Shown: one piece after another, positions 36,697-46,300 of the stretch | Numbering within the stretch: position 1 is the first letter of the stretch | Layout of the letters: every line of letters starts with the position of its first letter | Assembly: GCA_023205875.1 (NCBI GenBank) | Contig: CP060763.1 | Coordinates: 496,001 to 560,000, forward strand | Direction of reading: 5' to 3' | Source of the DNA: Chloropicon primus | Taxonomy: Eukaryota; Chlorophyta; Chloropicophyceae; Chloropicales; Chloropicaceae | Length of the DNA stretch: 64,000 bases | Translations under genes and position numbers: made by a program | The notes under the pieces: model-generated | Databases searched by the model: none | The model's input: the letters and a program-made list of their open reading frames with translations, nothing else | Told to the model about the DNA's origin: nothing

Positions 36697-37764
36697 GACG
36701 CCCTTCCCCTTCCCCTCGGTCAACTCCAACGCCAACGCTCTCGTAACGCCTCGGCCGTTACGGTCCCTCTCTTTTTTTCTGCTGCTGGTGGCTGCGACTC
36801 CCGATCCAAGAGAGCGAGCAAAGAGTTTTTGCTCTCAAGCCTGGTTCCGTTCTCGCAGCAGCAGGGGCGGTTGGTTGACGACGGTAACTGGGTCAGAGTG
36901 AAGGTCGAGCTGGAGGGCCTGCTCGAAGCCTCCAAGATGGACAGGTGGAACAAAATAGTGCTCAAGGATGCTGGTGGAGAGGGCTTTCAGCTCAGGATCG
37001 ATGGCATCGCTTTGGGACCCAAGTCCCACTCGGAGGCGGACCAAAAAGAGGGGACGTCCGGCGAGGCGGAGGTGTACAGCAAGCCCAGCGAGAAGGCCGT
37101 ACGCACCTGGCTGCCGGCGGAGCATGCACCTGGAAGCTTCGAGTTCGCTCGAACTGGCGAGGGCGACATGGAAGACAAGCTGCCGAGCATCGCCGAGCAT
37201 GCTTTGGAGGAGTTCACGTCCAAAAAATTGTGCGCGTCTTACAGCAGCCCAGTGGGGGTGTCACACATCTCAGATTCGGGGCTAAAAGAACCCAGTGGCT
37301 TTGCAGCCTCAAGGAGGTACAAGGGTATCATCTGGACACACCAAGACCGAGACACGGAGCCCTTCCTGTACGGTGTCATCGCCCACACAGGCGAAGTGGT
37401 CTCGAAGCTCTACGTCAACACAAAAAAGTATGGGGATACGGATTGGGAAGATATTGCAGTGGCGCTTTGTCCCGACAAAAGCGGAGACCACTGTCTCTGG
37501 ATCGCGGATAGCGGCAACGTGAGGCGGGACAGGGACATCTTCTACGTGCACGTTCTCCATCTGGTGACAACGTCGTCTGGTAGGAAGGACACAGAGAGAG
37601 AAAAGGACGAAGGGGGACAACGTACCACCACGACGCTCGGTAGGGTATGGGCAGCTTGCTTTGCCTTAGAGAAAGATGTTGAGACACGCCCAAAGGGGCG
37701 GGAGGGCTTACCCCTATTCTTCAAGTCAGGATCACCACAAGTCCAAACGTCGACCTCGCTTTAG
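36695..37764 (+). pseudogene. Truncated bacterial-type six-bladed beta-propeller gene (fragment)
   Basis: The plus frame from about 36890 to 37565 encodes real-looking protein: 'KGIIWTHQDRDTEPFLYG', 'YGDTDWEDIAVALC', 'CLWIADSGNVRRDRDIFYV'. The WTHxDxxxxPxLxx..DWEDIAV..LxIxDxGxNxxxRDxxxxY pattern is that of a secreted propeller family common in actinobacteria and other bacteria (from recall). Only the first blades are present: after 'FYVHVLHL' the frame runs into low-complexity sequence and stops at 37764, and the next ~800 bp do not resume the fold. A signal-peptide-like start, 'PLRSLSFFLLLVAATP', lies at 36695 in another frame, so even the 5' end does not join simply. I read it as a decayed host gene, perhaps once of bacterial origin; a spliced short form is the alternative. 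Confidence 0.5.
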
Positions 37765-38265
37765 CCCCAAGGCAAAAGTTATTGCTCTTCTGGGCTTGTT
37801 CTGCCTCATAGCAACGCGTGGGGTCCTCAGCGGCAGGGGTGGCTCTCCCGTTGAGGACAAGCAGCCGAAGGATCCGAATATAGTCCCTATAACGAGGGTC
37901 CCTGCTCGTTCGATCAGCAGTGTCAAGGAGTTTTTCGACAGGTATGGAGACCAAGTCGTCATCGTTGAGGGGGTAGTGCGTCACCACAAGGCCTTTGAGT
38001 TAGGTCATGATCAACAAACACCCACCCTTATCCCTTATCTTGATCCGAGAAATCGTATTGTCATGTAACGTGACCCACCGATTATGATCCGAGTGGAGAG
38101 AGAGAAAGCAAAATCGTGAGGTTGCAGTGGGGGAGGCGGAGGCTGAGGGTCAAGGTCGTGCGGCCCAACGACGAGTGGATTGACAAGCAGAGGCTGGTGC
38201 CTCCGGCCGTAAGGTCCGTGGTCAAGGGGGTGGACAGAGTCTTTCATAGCATCTTCGGAGGGTAG
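37676..38265 (+). pseudogene. Type II membrane protein fragment, cupin/JmjC-like start (possibly short spliced gene)
   Basis: An ATG at 37676 opens a 130-codon frame ending at 38068. It has a basic tail, one membrane segment ('KVIALLGLFCLIATRGVLS') and then 'ITRVPARSISSVKEFFDRYG' and 'DQVVIVEGVV', which resembles the beginning of a Cupin_8/JmjC domain ('eFxxrYxxxxxPVVixG'). The remaining ~200 residues of such a domain are missing. About 160 bp on, 38128-38265 is open and looks like a C-terminal exon ('RLRVKVVRPNDEWIDKQRLV', ending FHSIFGG). Joining GTAGTG at 37973 to CAG at 38127 would keep frame and give a 143-residue protein with no complete domain. So either a real small spliced membrane protein or a cupin gene with an internal loss. 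Confidence 0.4.
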
Positions 38266-38599
38266 TGGGCAGGGGTCCACGCTGTGTATTGTATGGATCA
38301 ATCATGATCGCCAGTTCACTAGGGGCTCCATCGGCGAGCCGTGGACCATGGCGATGGCGTGCAGCACGAGCCACCTCTCCGCGCCGTGGAGGGAGGGGAA
38401 GCAAAGGTGGACTCTCCCGAGCCTGAGAAAATAAGAGCGGCAACAAAAGGGGAGTTTATAAATACTACAAAAGCTGTGTTTTTTCCAAAAGTGATCCCAT
38501 GGCTTTTGGCGGGAATTTTGAAAATCGGCGGGAGGAGAAGCGAACCGAAAAACTAAAAGTAACGGACGGGCGTCGAGGCCGAGGGACAGAAGACGGAGC
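38266..38599. other. Spacer before the AP2/PD-(D/E)XK gene
   Basis: 334 bp with no recognised gene; AT-richer around 38440-38480 and 38500-38560 than the rest of the window. It may carry the promoter of the downstream foreign-looking gene. Confidence 0.35.
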
Positions 38600-38605
38600 G
38601 TGACC

Positions 38606-39841
38606 ATGCCCAAGGGGGTGTTCATTGACAAGCGCCTCAAGAAGCGACGACGCGCCAGCAGTTCAAGACGGAGCGCGACCATGCCCAAGGGGGTGTGCAT
38701 TAACAAGCGCCGCAGCAAGAAGAAGCCGTACGGAGTGCGTATCGGTCGCAGCTCGCCATACTACGCCACCGTGGCGGAGGCCGTCGCCGCCCTCGAGGCG
38801 TACCGCGCGGGCAAACTCAAGAAGAGGGCGACCGCCCGAGCCGCGCTCGCGGTGAAGCGCGCCCGCGACCTGGCGATCTACGGCCGGAGCTCCGCCACGG
38901 AGCGCGAAGTGGCGCTCGCCCTCGTCGCCAGATGGCAGGCGACCATCCCCGGGAGAACGGCGCTCGTGCTAAACGACGGCACGAAAGCCGACGTGCTCCT
39001 CCGCCTGAGCGAGGAGGACGCGTGGCTGCCGGTGCAGCTCAAGACGACGAGCGGCACCGTGAAGGGTAGCCCGAATACGTGGAACTTCCACAACGTCACC
39101 GGCTACTCGGGGATGTGTGTGGTGTGCTGGCGGTGCGACGTCGGCGATGCGTGGGTGTACAACGGCAACGCGCTGAACGAGCGCGGCAAGCTGGACCTGA
39201 GCGTCACCCCCCGCCGCAAGAACTGTGAGCTCGCGCTCGCGCGTGACCTCAACCTCGACGCGCTCGTGCAATGGCTGAGCGAGCAGGCCCAGGCCCAGGC
39301 CCAGGCCCAGGCCCAGGCCCATCTGTGTCGGTGGACGACCGTCACCGAGCACGCCGCGCGGCACGACTTCGCGTCCGCGGCCCAAGCGCTCGAGATGCGC
39401 GGCATCGACGCGTTCAAGGCGAGCTTCCCAAAGCACCACTACGCCTTCCCCAAGGGACAGAACACCCAAGTCGACCTGCTCAAGGATGCGACGACGCGCC
39501 AGCAGTTCAAGACGGCGCGCGCGGCGTCTAACGGCGCCGCCGGGTTTATGTGCGACCTGCACACCTGCGCCGGGCGTGACGAGGCGGGCAAGCAGCTGAA
39601 AGATCCTTACCCGGCAGGGGCGTTCGACGAGCTAGTGGCGGTGGCGTGGGTGGAAGACAAAGCATACTTTTGGATCATCCCCGCGGCAGAGCTGGAGGCG
39701 AAAGGGTACCTGCAATCGGAGTCGCAGCCTGGGAAGACGTGCCTGAAGCTGCACGCGTCGCAGATTGGCGTGCAGCCGAACCCGCACGCGTGTAGGAAGG
39801 TAGACACGTGGACCCACAAGTACTTCCATTCCGCAGCTTAG
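38606..39841 (+). CDS. AP2-like DNA-binding plus duplicated PD-(D/E)XK-nuclease-like protein, foreign codon use
   Basis: Intact frame to 39841: 411 residues from the ATG at 38606, or 385 from the ATG at 38684, which follows a ~78-bp direct duplication of the start (both read TMPKGV...). Residues ~40-75 ('YGVRIGRSSPYYATVAEAVA') resemble an AP2/ERF-type DNA-binding fold, as in mobile HNH-AP2 nucleases. Then come two PD-(D/E)XK-like cores: 'TEREVALALVARW...DGTKADVLL...WLPVQLKTTSG' and 'NTQVDLLKDATTRQQFKTA'. Each has the order D then QxK; the second is closed by 'DKAYFWIIPAAELEAKGYL', a common end of such nucleases. An (Ala-Gln)n tract separates them. Arginine is mostly CGC/CGG, unlike the AGG-rich neighbours, which suggests horizontal transfer. 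A homing-type or restriction-like nuclease is likely, but activity is inference. It sits among broken genes. Confidence 0.7.
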   Translation: MPKGVFIDKRLKKRRRASSSRRSATMPKGVCINKRRSKKKPYGVRIGRSSPYYATVAEAVAALEAYRAGKLKKRATARAALAVKRARDLAIYGRSSATEREVALALVARWQATIPGRTALVLNDGTKADVLLRLSEEDAWLPVQLKTTSGTVKGSPNTWNFHNVTGYSGMCVVCWRCDVGDAWVYNGNALNERGKLDLSVTPRRKNCELALARDLNLDALVQWLSEQAQAQAQAQAQAHLCRWTTVTEHAARHDFASAAQALEMRGIDAFKASFPKHHYAFPKGQNTQVDLLKDATTRQQFKTARAASNGAAGFMCDLHTCAGRDEAGKQLKDPYPAGAFDELVAVAWVEDKAYFWIIPAAELEAKGYLQSESQPGKTCLKLHASQIGVQPNPHACRKVDTWTHKYFHSAA

Positions 39842-40935
39842 CTTTCATCATGCTTTTTTTTTCTCGTCTTCTTCATCTTCTCCTCGAGCAACCGATGTCT
39901 CTCTCTGTCTCTCTCCCAATCATATATTTCATATCTTTTTTATATATAGAAACAATACATATATAACACGCCCCCCTCTCTCTCTCCTTGTTTAGATGGA
40001 TCGTACCACACCAGGGTCACATCGAGCTTCCCTTCATCTCCGGTTTCAATGCAGTACGAATGAACGTCCCCGGTAGAAATGGCAACGGCGTCCTGCACGA
40101 AAAGCTTGAAGCTGGAATCAAGAGGCAAGCTCCTCTTGAGCAGGACCCTGCCGAAGCCCTGTTCAAAGCTCGGCACCTCGTTCATTGGGTAACCCGCCTC
40201 AGAGTAACCATCTAGCGGTTTTGCCCCGTTCAGCAGGACAGCCTTGATGAGAGCTCCGGAGGGATGCGTGAATTGGCTGACACCATCCACTTTGTGCCTC
40301 CCTTCTGTGAAGTACTGCCTGATCAAAACAGCGGCGCCCGAAACGACCGGCACGGCCATGGAGGTGCCAGACTGCTCCTTGACGTAGCAAGACTTCCTGC
40401 TCAGCAAGGGGACGCCAGCCGACACGAGGTTTCCAGGAGCGAGGATCTCCGGCTTTATCCTCTCGTCGAAGGTGGGGCCAACGGACGAGTACTCCGCGAG
40501 GGTCTCGTACGTCGGAACGTCCGACGCCCCCCCCTGAAAGAGGACTTGCAGGGACTCTCCATCCTCGAATGCATTGATCACCTGCTGTCCATACCGCAAA
40601 GAGATGGAGTACGACGGAATGGTTATGTCGTCACCAGGATCGGTCTTTTTGCCGGCCATGTAATAGAAGCCCTTCTCCTTGTTGTTGTAAATCAGCACCG
40701 CTTTTGCTCCTGCGGTTTGGGCGTTTCGAGCCTTCTCAGTGAATGGGCACATCCCCCTCTCGATGATCACGACCTTGCCCTTCACGTCGTCTGCGTTGTA
40801 AAGAGCGTCGCATGCCTTGAGGGGGGCCAGGAGCAGGCCTTGGGGAGGATGTGGGAGCTCCCTTCTTCTTCCAATAGCAAAGTAAAAGAATGAATGTATA
40901 TATATGTATGTATGTAACGCCGAAATCCGCCTTCA
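39842..40935 (-). pseudogene. Subtilisin-like serine protease, C-terminal part only (PA domain to catalytic Ser)
   Basis: Minus-strand frame ending at 39940. It begins inside a protease-associated domain ('LKACDALYNADDVKGKVVII', 'ERGMCPFTEKARNAQTAGA') and runs into the subtilase core with 'ILAPGNLVSAGVPL' and the catalytic serine block 'SGTSMAVPVVSGAAVLIRQY'. It continues to 'GFGRVLLKRSLPL' and a beta-sandwich part. The catalytic Asp and His, normally 150-300 residues earlier, are absent: upstream the frame is closed, and the DNA immediately becomes the 3' end of the mannosidase remnant on the same strand. So the gene has lost its 5' half. The remaining frame is clean, suggesting the loss is fairly recent. 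AT dinucleotide repeats occur at both flanks (39920-39962, 40895-40917). Confidence 0.7.
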
Positions 40936-43068
40936 GGGGAGGTCGAGCTCGCGCGCGTACCCGTACGGGTTGGTGGTCTCGAGGGTCTCGAGGGCGCTGG
41001 CCAGGACCAAGGGGGTCGTCTTCCAGATGAGCATTCCGGTGTACTTGGTCCACATTCTCGACCCCCAGGCCTCCGCCAGGGCCTTGTACTGTGTGAAGTT
41101 GACGATCTGAGCCCTCTGACAGTACTCGTCCAGATTTTCGGGCTCCCCGTAGCTCAGAATTTTGCTCCGGCCCGAGCTCGTGGTGTACGTGATGTACTTG
41201 TGAAACTCCCAAGACTTGGGGACCACCTCCGTTACGGTTCCATCGGCGTTCTTCACGAACTTTGGTGGGTTCTGATCTCCTGGTTTCGTGAACATCGTGC
41301 GAATCGACTCGGCGCACGGCACGCCGACGGAACCTAGCTCAGGGTTGAAGCCGTAGGGGTAAAACGAGTCTGACCAGAAGTCGCTCTCGTTCTGGATGCC
41401 GTAAGGCCCGTCGCTCCAGTCCCCCCCGCCTTGACCAAAGCCCCCCCACAGGCTGCCGGAGACGTAGGGCCGGGAATCGTCCAGCGAGCCCTTTTCTCCC
41501 ACCAGCGCCCGGAGGCCGTCGTCAAGCTCCTTGCACGGCACCTGTTCGTTCCCCCGCACCAAAGGACCACGGAAGGGTGGTTCCTCAGCTTTTTATCACA
41601 TCGCAGGCGCACTCGAGGAAGAGCTGGTGGTCGAGGGGCCAATCCGGGTTGCTCTCCGGCGAGTCCTTCGTTGCTCCCCGGCCGTCGCAATCCCCGGTGA
41701 TCCAAAACTCGGACCACACCATGATCCCAAAGAAGTCGCACGCCTCGTAGAACTCGGCGTAGGGCACGCCGGCCCCGCCCCAAAGCCTGATCATGTTCAA
41801 GCCCATCTCGGCGTGATGCCGAACCTCCGTCCAGCACCTCTCCCTGTCGCACCTGAGCATTGCGTCCGGGACGATGTAGTTGCCCCCTGACGAAGATGGG
41901 CACTCCGTTGACCGTGAACTGCCTCGAGCGGGTCCTGGGATCGATCGCGGACTCCAGGGACCGAAATCCAAAGGTCGTGCTCACTTGGTGCGAGACTTCG
42001 CTCGGGGTCTGCGCCAACGACACGGACACCCGCAACTCGTAGAGGTTCTGCTCGCCGTGCCCAAGCGGGAACCACAGCATCGGGTCCTCGAAGCTCTGCT
42101 GTCCCAAGTCGAACTCCCCGCCACCTGCCTCGCGCCCAGCTCCACGGTTTTGGCCCACTGCTGGCCCTCGCGGGGTCCCCTCGCGCCGCGGCCGCGGCTT
42201 TGTCCCCTCGGTCGCGCCGAAGCCCTGATGACCACGCGAACGGTCTCTTGGGAAAGGTTTCGGCAGCCCACCGTTAACCTCGCCTGGGCCCCCGACTCCG
42301 CACCCTTCCGGAACGTCACTCGGACGCGGGGTCGGACAGCAAAGCCGGGCCGGACATCTGAAGGCGGACGGAGCCCCACAGCCCGGTGTTCCTGTCCGGC
42401 ATCGGCTGGATCCAGTCCCAACCCTCCACGTACTGGCTGGTCACGTCCTTGGCTATCATGTGGTCCCCCCTGGCCACCGAGGTCCACGCAGCCCACGTGG
42501 TCCGGTGGCTCCACCAGGATCGCCAGCTCGTTCGCGCTGGTCTCGGCCAGGGCGCTGGCGGGCACCTCCACCACCCGCCTCAGGAACATGCCCTTCGCCC
42601 CCGACAGCAGGCTCACGCCGTTGACGTGCACGGAGACCCCGTAGTTGGCCCCTCCAGGAGGACCTGCACGTACGGCGACGCAGGGGTAGCAGTAGTAGGA
42701 GGAGGGCGCGTCCTCCGAAGGCGGAGGAGGCCGAGCCAGCGCCCGAGCCCGCACGCCTCGCGCCGTCGAGGCGGGCGCGCGCGGATCCTCGGCGTGTCGA
42801 AGCTCGTGCACCACCAGAACGTGTAGTAGTCCCTCCCCGCGTGGAAGACGTCAGGAATGGTCAGGACGTTCTCATCCTTCGCGGGGTCCGGCAGCAGCCC
42901 GTTCTGGACAAGGAGCGCCAGGGCCGTCGACGGCACGGTCGCGGGCAGCCAGCCGGAGGACGAGGACGAGGACGAGGACGAGGTCTCCCGTTGTCGTCGC
43001 GCCCTCCAGGGACCCAGCAACAACTCCTCCTCTGGGTGAGGAGGAGCAGGAGGAGCCGGACGCATCAT
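40933..43068 (-). pseudogene. Plant-type mannosylglycoprotein endo-beta-mannosidase (GH2), frame-scrambled remnant
   Basis: Homology to plant endo-beta-mannosidase (GH2, releases mannosyl groups from N-glycans) runs through the minus strand, but in pieces of all three frames. In order: 'GWLPATVPSTALALLVQNG' and 'GRDYYTFWW' (43068-~42655); 'ANYGVSVHVNGVSLLSGAKG' (~42650-42490); 'AKDVTSQYVEGWDWIQPMPD' (~42480-42340); 'ARLTVGCRNLSQETVRVVI' (~42330-42240); 'QQSFEDPMLWFPLGHGEQNL' (~42130-41890); 'HAEMGLNMIRLWGGAGVPYA' (~41885-41588); 'LRNHPSVVLWCGG' (~41590-41540); 'SESDFWSDSFYPYGFNPEL' region to the stop at 40933. At least seven frame changes occur with no GT-AG introns to explain them. The C-terminal ~100 residues are missing. 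Host gene in decay, or a badly sequenced stretch. Confidence 0.75.
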
Positions 43069-43382
43069 GGCCCTCCCTTTTTTCTGATTCTGATGTGAAG
43101 CAGATCCGGAGTGCCCGCTTTTGCCGCGATCAAAGACAGAAGAGGCGGACGAGGTCGAGGAGTTTGTGTGCGATCGCGGCGTCCACTCGGCTTGCGCAGG
43201 AGGGAAGGGAGCGGAAAGAGGTCGGAAGAATTGTCTCGCCCCCTTCGATCGATTGATCGATCGATCGATCTTGGAAGCTGCGCGGCGGAGGCGGAGGAAA
43301 ACTCGGGAGGGGAGGAGGACAAGGGAACAAGGGTGGGTGTGGGTGGGTGCGATCGATCGATCGCCAGGAGCGGCCGTGATCG
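43069..43382. other. Divergent intergenic region rich in GATC/ATCGATCG repeats
   Basis: 314 bp between the mannosidase remnant and the 1282-residue gene. Contains ATCGATCGATCGATC at about 43248-43271 and again ATCGATCGATCG at about 43350-43363, plus GGGTGGGTGTGGGTGGGTG. Presumably the promoter of the plus-strand gene. Confidence 0.5.
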
Positions 43383-46300
43383 ATGAGCGGCGCCCGGTTC
43401 GAGGCGTCTTGCTTTAGGCAGGCGCCGGGACTCCGGGGCACGCCGCGTGACGACGGTTGCGGCGAGAGGGAAGGGGCGAGGCGCCAGCAGCAGACGTGCT
43501 ACTTGGGCGTCTTCAAGATCGGGTCGAAGGAGTTCTCCCTGCACCGGTGGGAGGAGAAGCTCTTGGATCGCGGAGAGCTTGGATGCAGGAAGGCGTACTA
43601 CCTCTGCGAAGTTCTCGACATCCTGCGTGCGCCGCCTTCGAGGTGCCCGGGCTTCTTCGTCGCGAGCAACTTGCAGAGGGTGGCCAGAGTGGCGCTGGAC
43701 TTCGTGACGATTACGCAGGACGTGCACTTGCTGGACTCGGCCCTCGAGGTGACCACGACAATCGTCGGCCTGGTGGGGTGCTGCGCTGAGGAGCCCGCCA
43801 CGGAGGTCTTGGGGTTCCTCCTCAAAAGGTACGAGAAAGAAGGAGACACGAACTCTCTCTCTCTCTCTCTCTGTCGCGCCACCCGTCCACTGACTTTGCA
43901 GCGCTGACGTTTCTCGCCCTCTCCCCTCGATCGCACGCGCCCAGGGCCTGGTACAACCTCCAAACGGCCGACGCCGGGGAGAGCAACAGGACGACAGTGC
44001 TGATGAAACTCTGCAAGTGCTTGATGAGCGCGTTGGCGCGAAAGGATCCCCTGGGGATCGTGCTGGCGACCCAGGCGGCCTCCCAGAACGCCACCTTCGT
44101 CGTGAAGATCTTAGACAGCCTGGTGGATCGCAGCGCCTCGGCAACCTTTGTGGAAACGGCCCTCGCCGTTCTGCGCCACTTGTGGGACTGCCACACGCAG
44201 TACTCTGGAGCTTCCTTTCTCAAGTCATTCCTCTACGAGCACGCGTCCAGAATCCACGCACTGCTTCTGTTGTGCCACCTGACCAAGGAAGCGACCGATA
44301 GCGCGAAGGTCCTCTGCTCGGATTTCGTCTTGGACCTCCTCGAGCAGAGTCCGCTCAAGTTTGATCTGGACCACGTGCCCGAGATCGCCCACGCCGCGGG
44401 GTTCGGCTACGACTACAACAGGGGATCGTCCACCTGGGACTTGCTCCTTTTGGTGACGAAGGATGCCCTCCTGCACCCCGAGGCAAAACTCTCCTCAAAC
44501 GGAATGAGGCTTGCCCAGTTCGTGGTCGGCACTGTCGCCCAGGATCAGGGCAGGAGGTCGGTCGACAAGGATTTCTTGGACCACGTCATCAACGTCGTTC
44601 GTGGGCAGGCCCTGGCCTGGTCCAAGGGAGACAGCGCAAGGAATCAGAATCTCAAGGATGTGGCGGGCATCGCGTCAATAGGCACGCTGCATGACATCTG
44701 CTCCTTTTGCATGACACCGTCGGTCGCTACCGACCCGTGCCTTCACAGGGCCATCGACGCGTGCATTCTTTGGCTCCGCCTTGATGTGGGGGACTTCTTC
44801 GATGCGAGCCTCTCTCTGCAGCTTTACGAAATCGTGCTGGTCTGCTTGGGCAAGATGGCGCACCCCCTGCAACCCAGCTCACTACGGGGGCTGCTGGACG
44901 TCGCGGAAGGAACAGTGATGAGCCCGACGGAAAACGAGACGACTCAGCTTGCGAAGAGCAAAGCCATTTTGGGGATCTTTGACGGAGTGCTAAACATGAT
45001 CTCGGTGGGCTGCAAAGGCGAGGAAATCGTGCTTTCCCGGGGCGAGGGCGACGACGGGACCCGAGGAGACCAAATTTTGCCTCACATTTGCAACTTGATG
45101 CTGTCCGTGCTCGGTCAGTTCGCGAACGAGAGATTGCCCGCGAGTCAAAATTCTTACTCGGCTTCACAGGATGATACGATTGTGCAGTGCCTCGTTTCTG
45201 GAATGTCAGCTTTGGGCACCATGCACAAACTCTGTTGCAGGATCATGGCAACCCCCGGAGCGCCGGATGTTGGCCCGTGCCTTGAGGCCGTGCTCTCTGG
45301 ATTCGACGAGCTCTTGGTCCCCCTGCTTCAGCCGTACATGTGCAGCAACCACGGTGGCGGTGCTCTGGCGATGGACTTTGCGTTTGCCGTATTGGGACTC
45401 TTTGATGGTGCGCGAGAGGAGAGGAAGCACACCCCGGCGCACTTGAAGTCCCTCTCCTTCAAGATCTTTACATCGAATCTGATCTTTCTGCTCTTAGGCT
45501 TGCCCCCCCTGCGAGATGACACGAAGGGTGCGATCGCGATGCTGATTTCTCAGCTGGTTCAAGCAGTCACCGGCACGTACCTGACAGGGAGGGGCTTCGC
45601 AGCACATCTCTCTCAGTCGCAAACACCTCTGACCACGATGCTTCGAGGGATCCTGGACAAGGAATCCGACCAAACCCTTTGCGGGACGCTGGAAGACGGC
45701 CTGGCACTCATTACCTGTGTGTTGTACCACAAAAGCAACACTGGGGAAGCCAAGGAGCTCGAGAACGTGCTGGTTATGGTGAGGGATACATTAAAATGTC
45801 ACACCAAGATTACCCTGCATTGCAAAGCAATCTTGGGATTTCTTGGCACCGATCTCCACCGGTCGAGCCCCATAGGCACGTTGACACAGGACGAGCTGAG
45901 AAACGCTATGGCCAAAATGACACCAGTCTCTCGGGTTGGACTCCTCGCGTGGCTTTCGAAGCAGAAGCACTACGATTCACAAGACATGGATGCAATCTTG
46001 ATGTGCATCATTGGCATCGCACATTCCGTGCCGTTCGTGAGACTCTTCGAGTATTCGACGACGGACGACCTGGTCCGCCTCGCGAGGGCAACTCTGGGGA
46101 AAGTTCAGATGGAGCACGGGCGCCTGGAGCCCACCAAAATCATGAGCGTCTTGACTTACGTGAGGGAGCTGACAATGATTCCCAACTTCAGGGAGTGCCT
46201 TTTCTCGGAGATGTTTCTTGACCAGGTCCTTGGGATTCTGAAGCTCGTTCAGAGCAAGGAAGAGAAACTGGCGTCGCTCTCCTACAAGGATGACAAAGAC

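Noticed and set aside
38606-39841. Reading the AP2/nuclease gene as part of a viral insertion
   Set aside because: No capsid, polymerase or other viral gene is next to it; foreign origin is likely but the source cannot be told.
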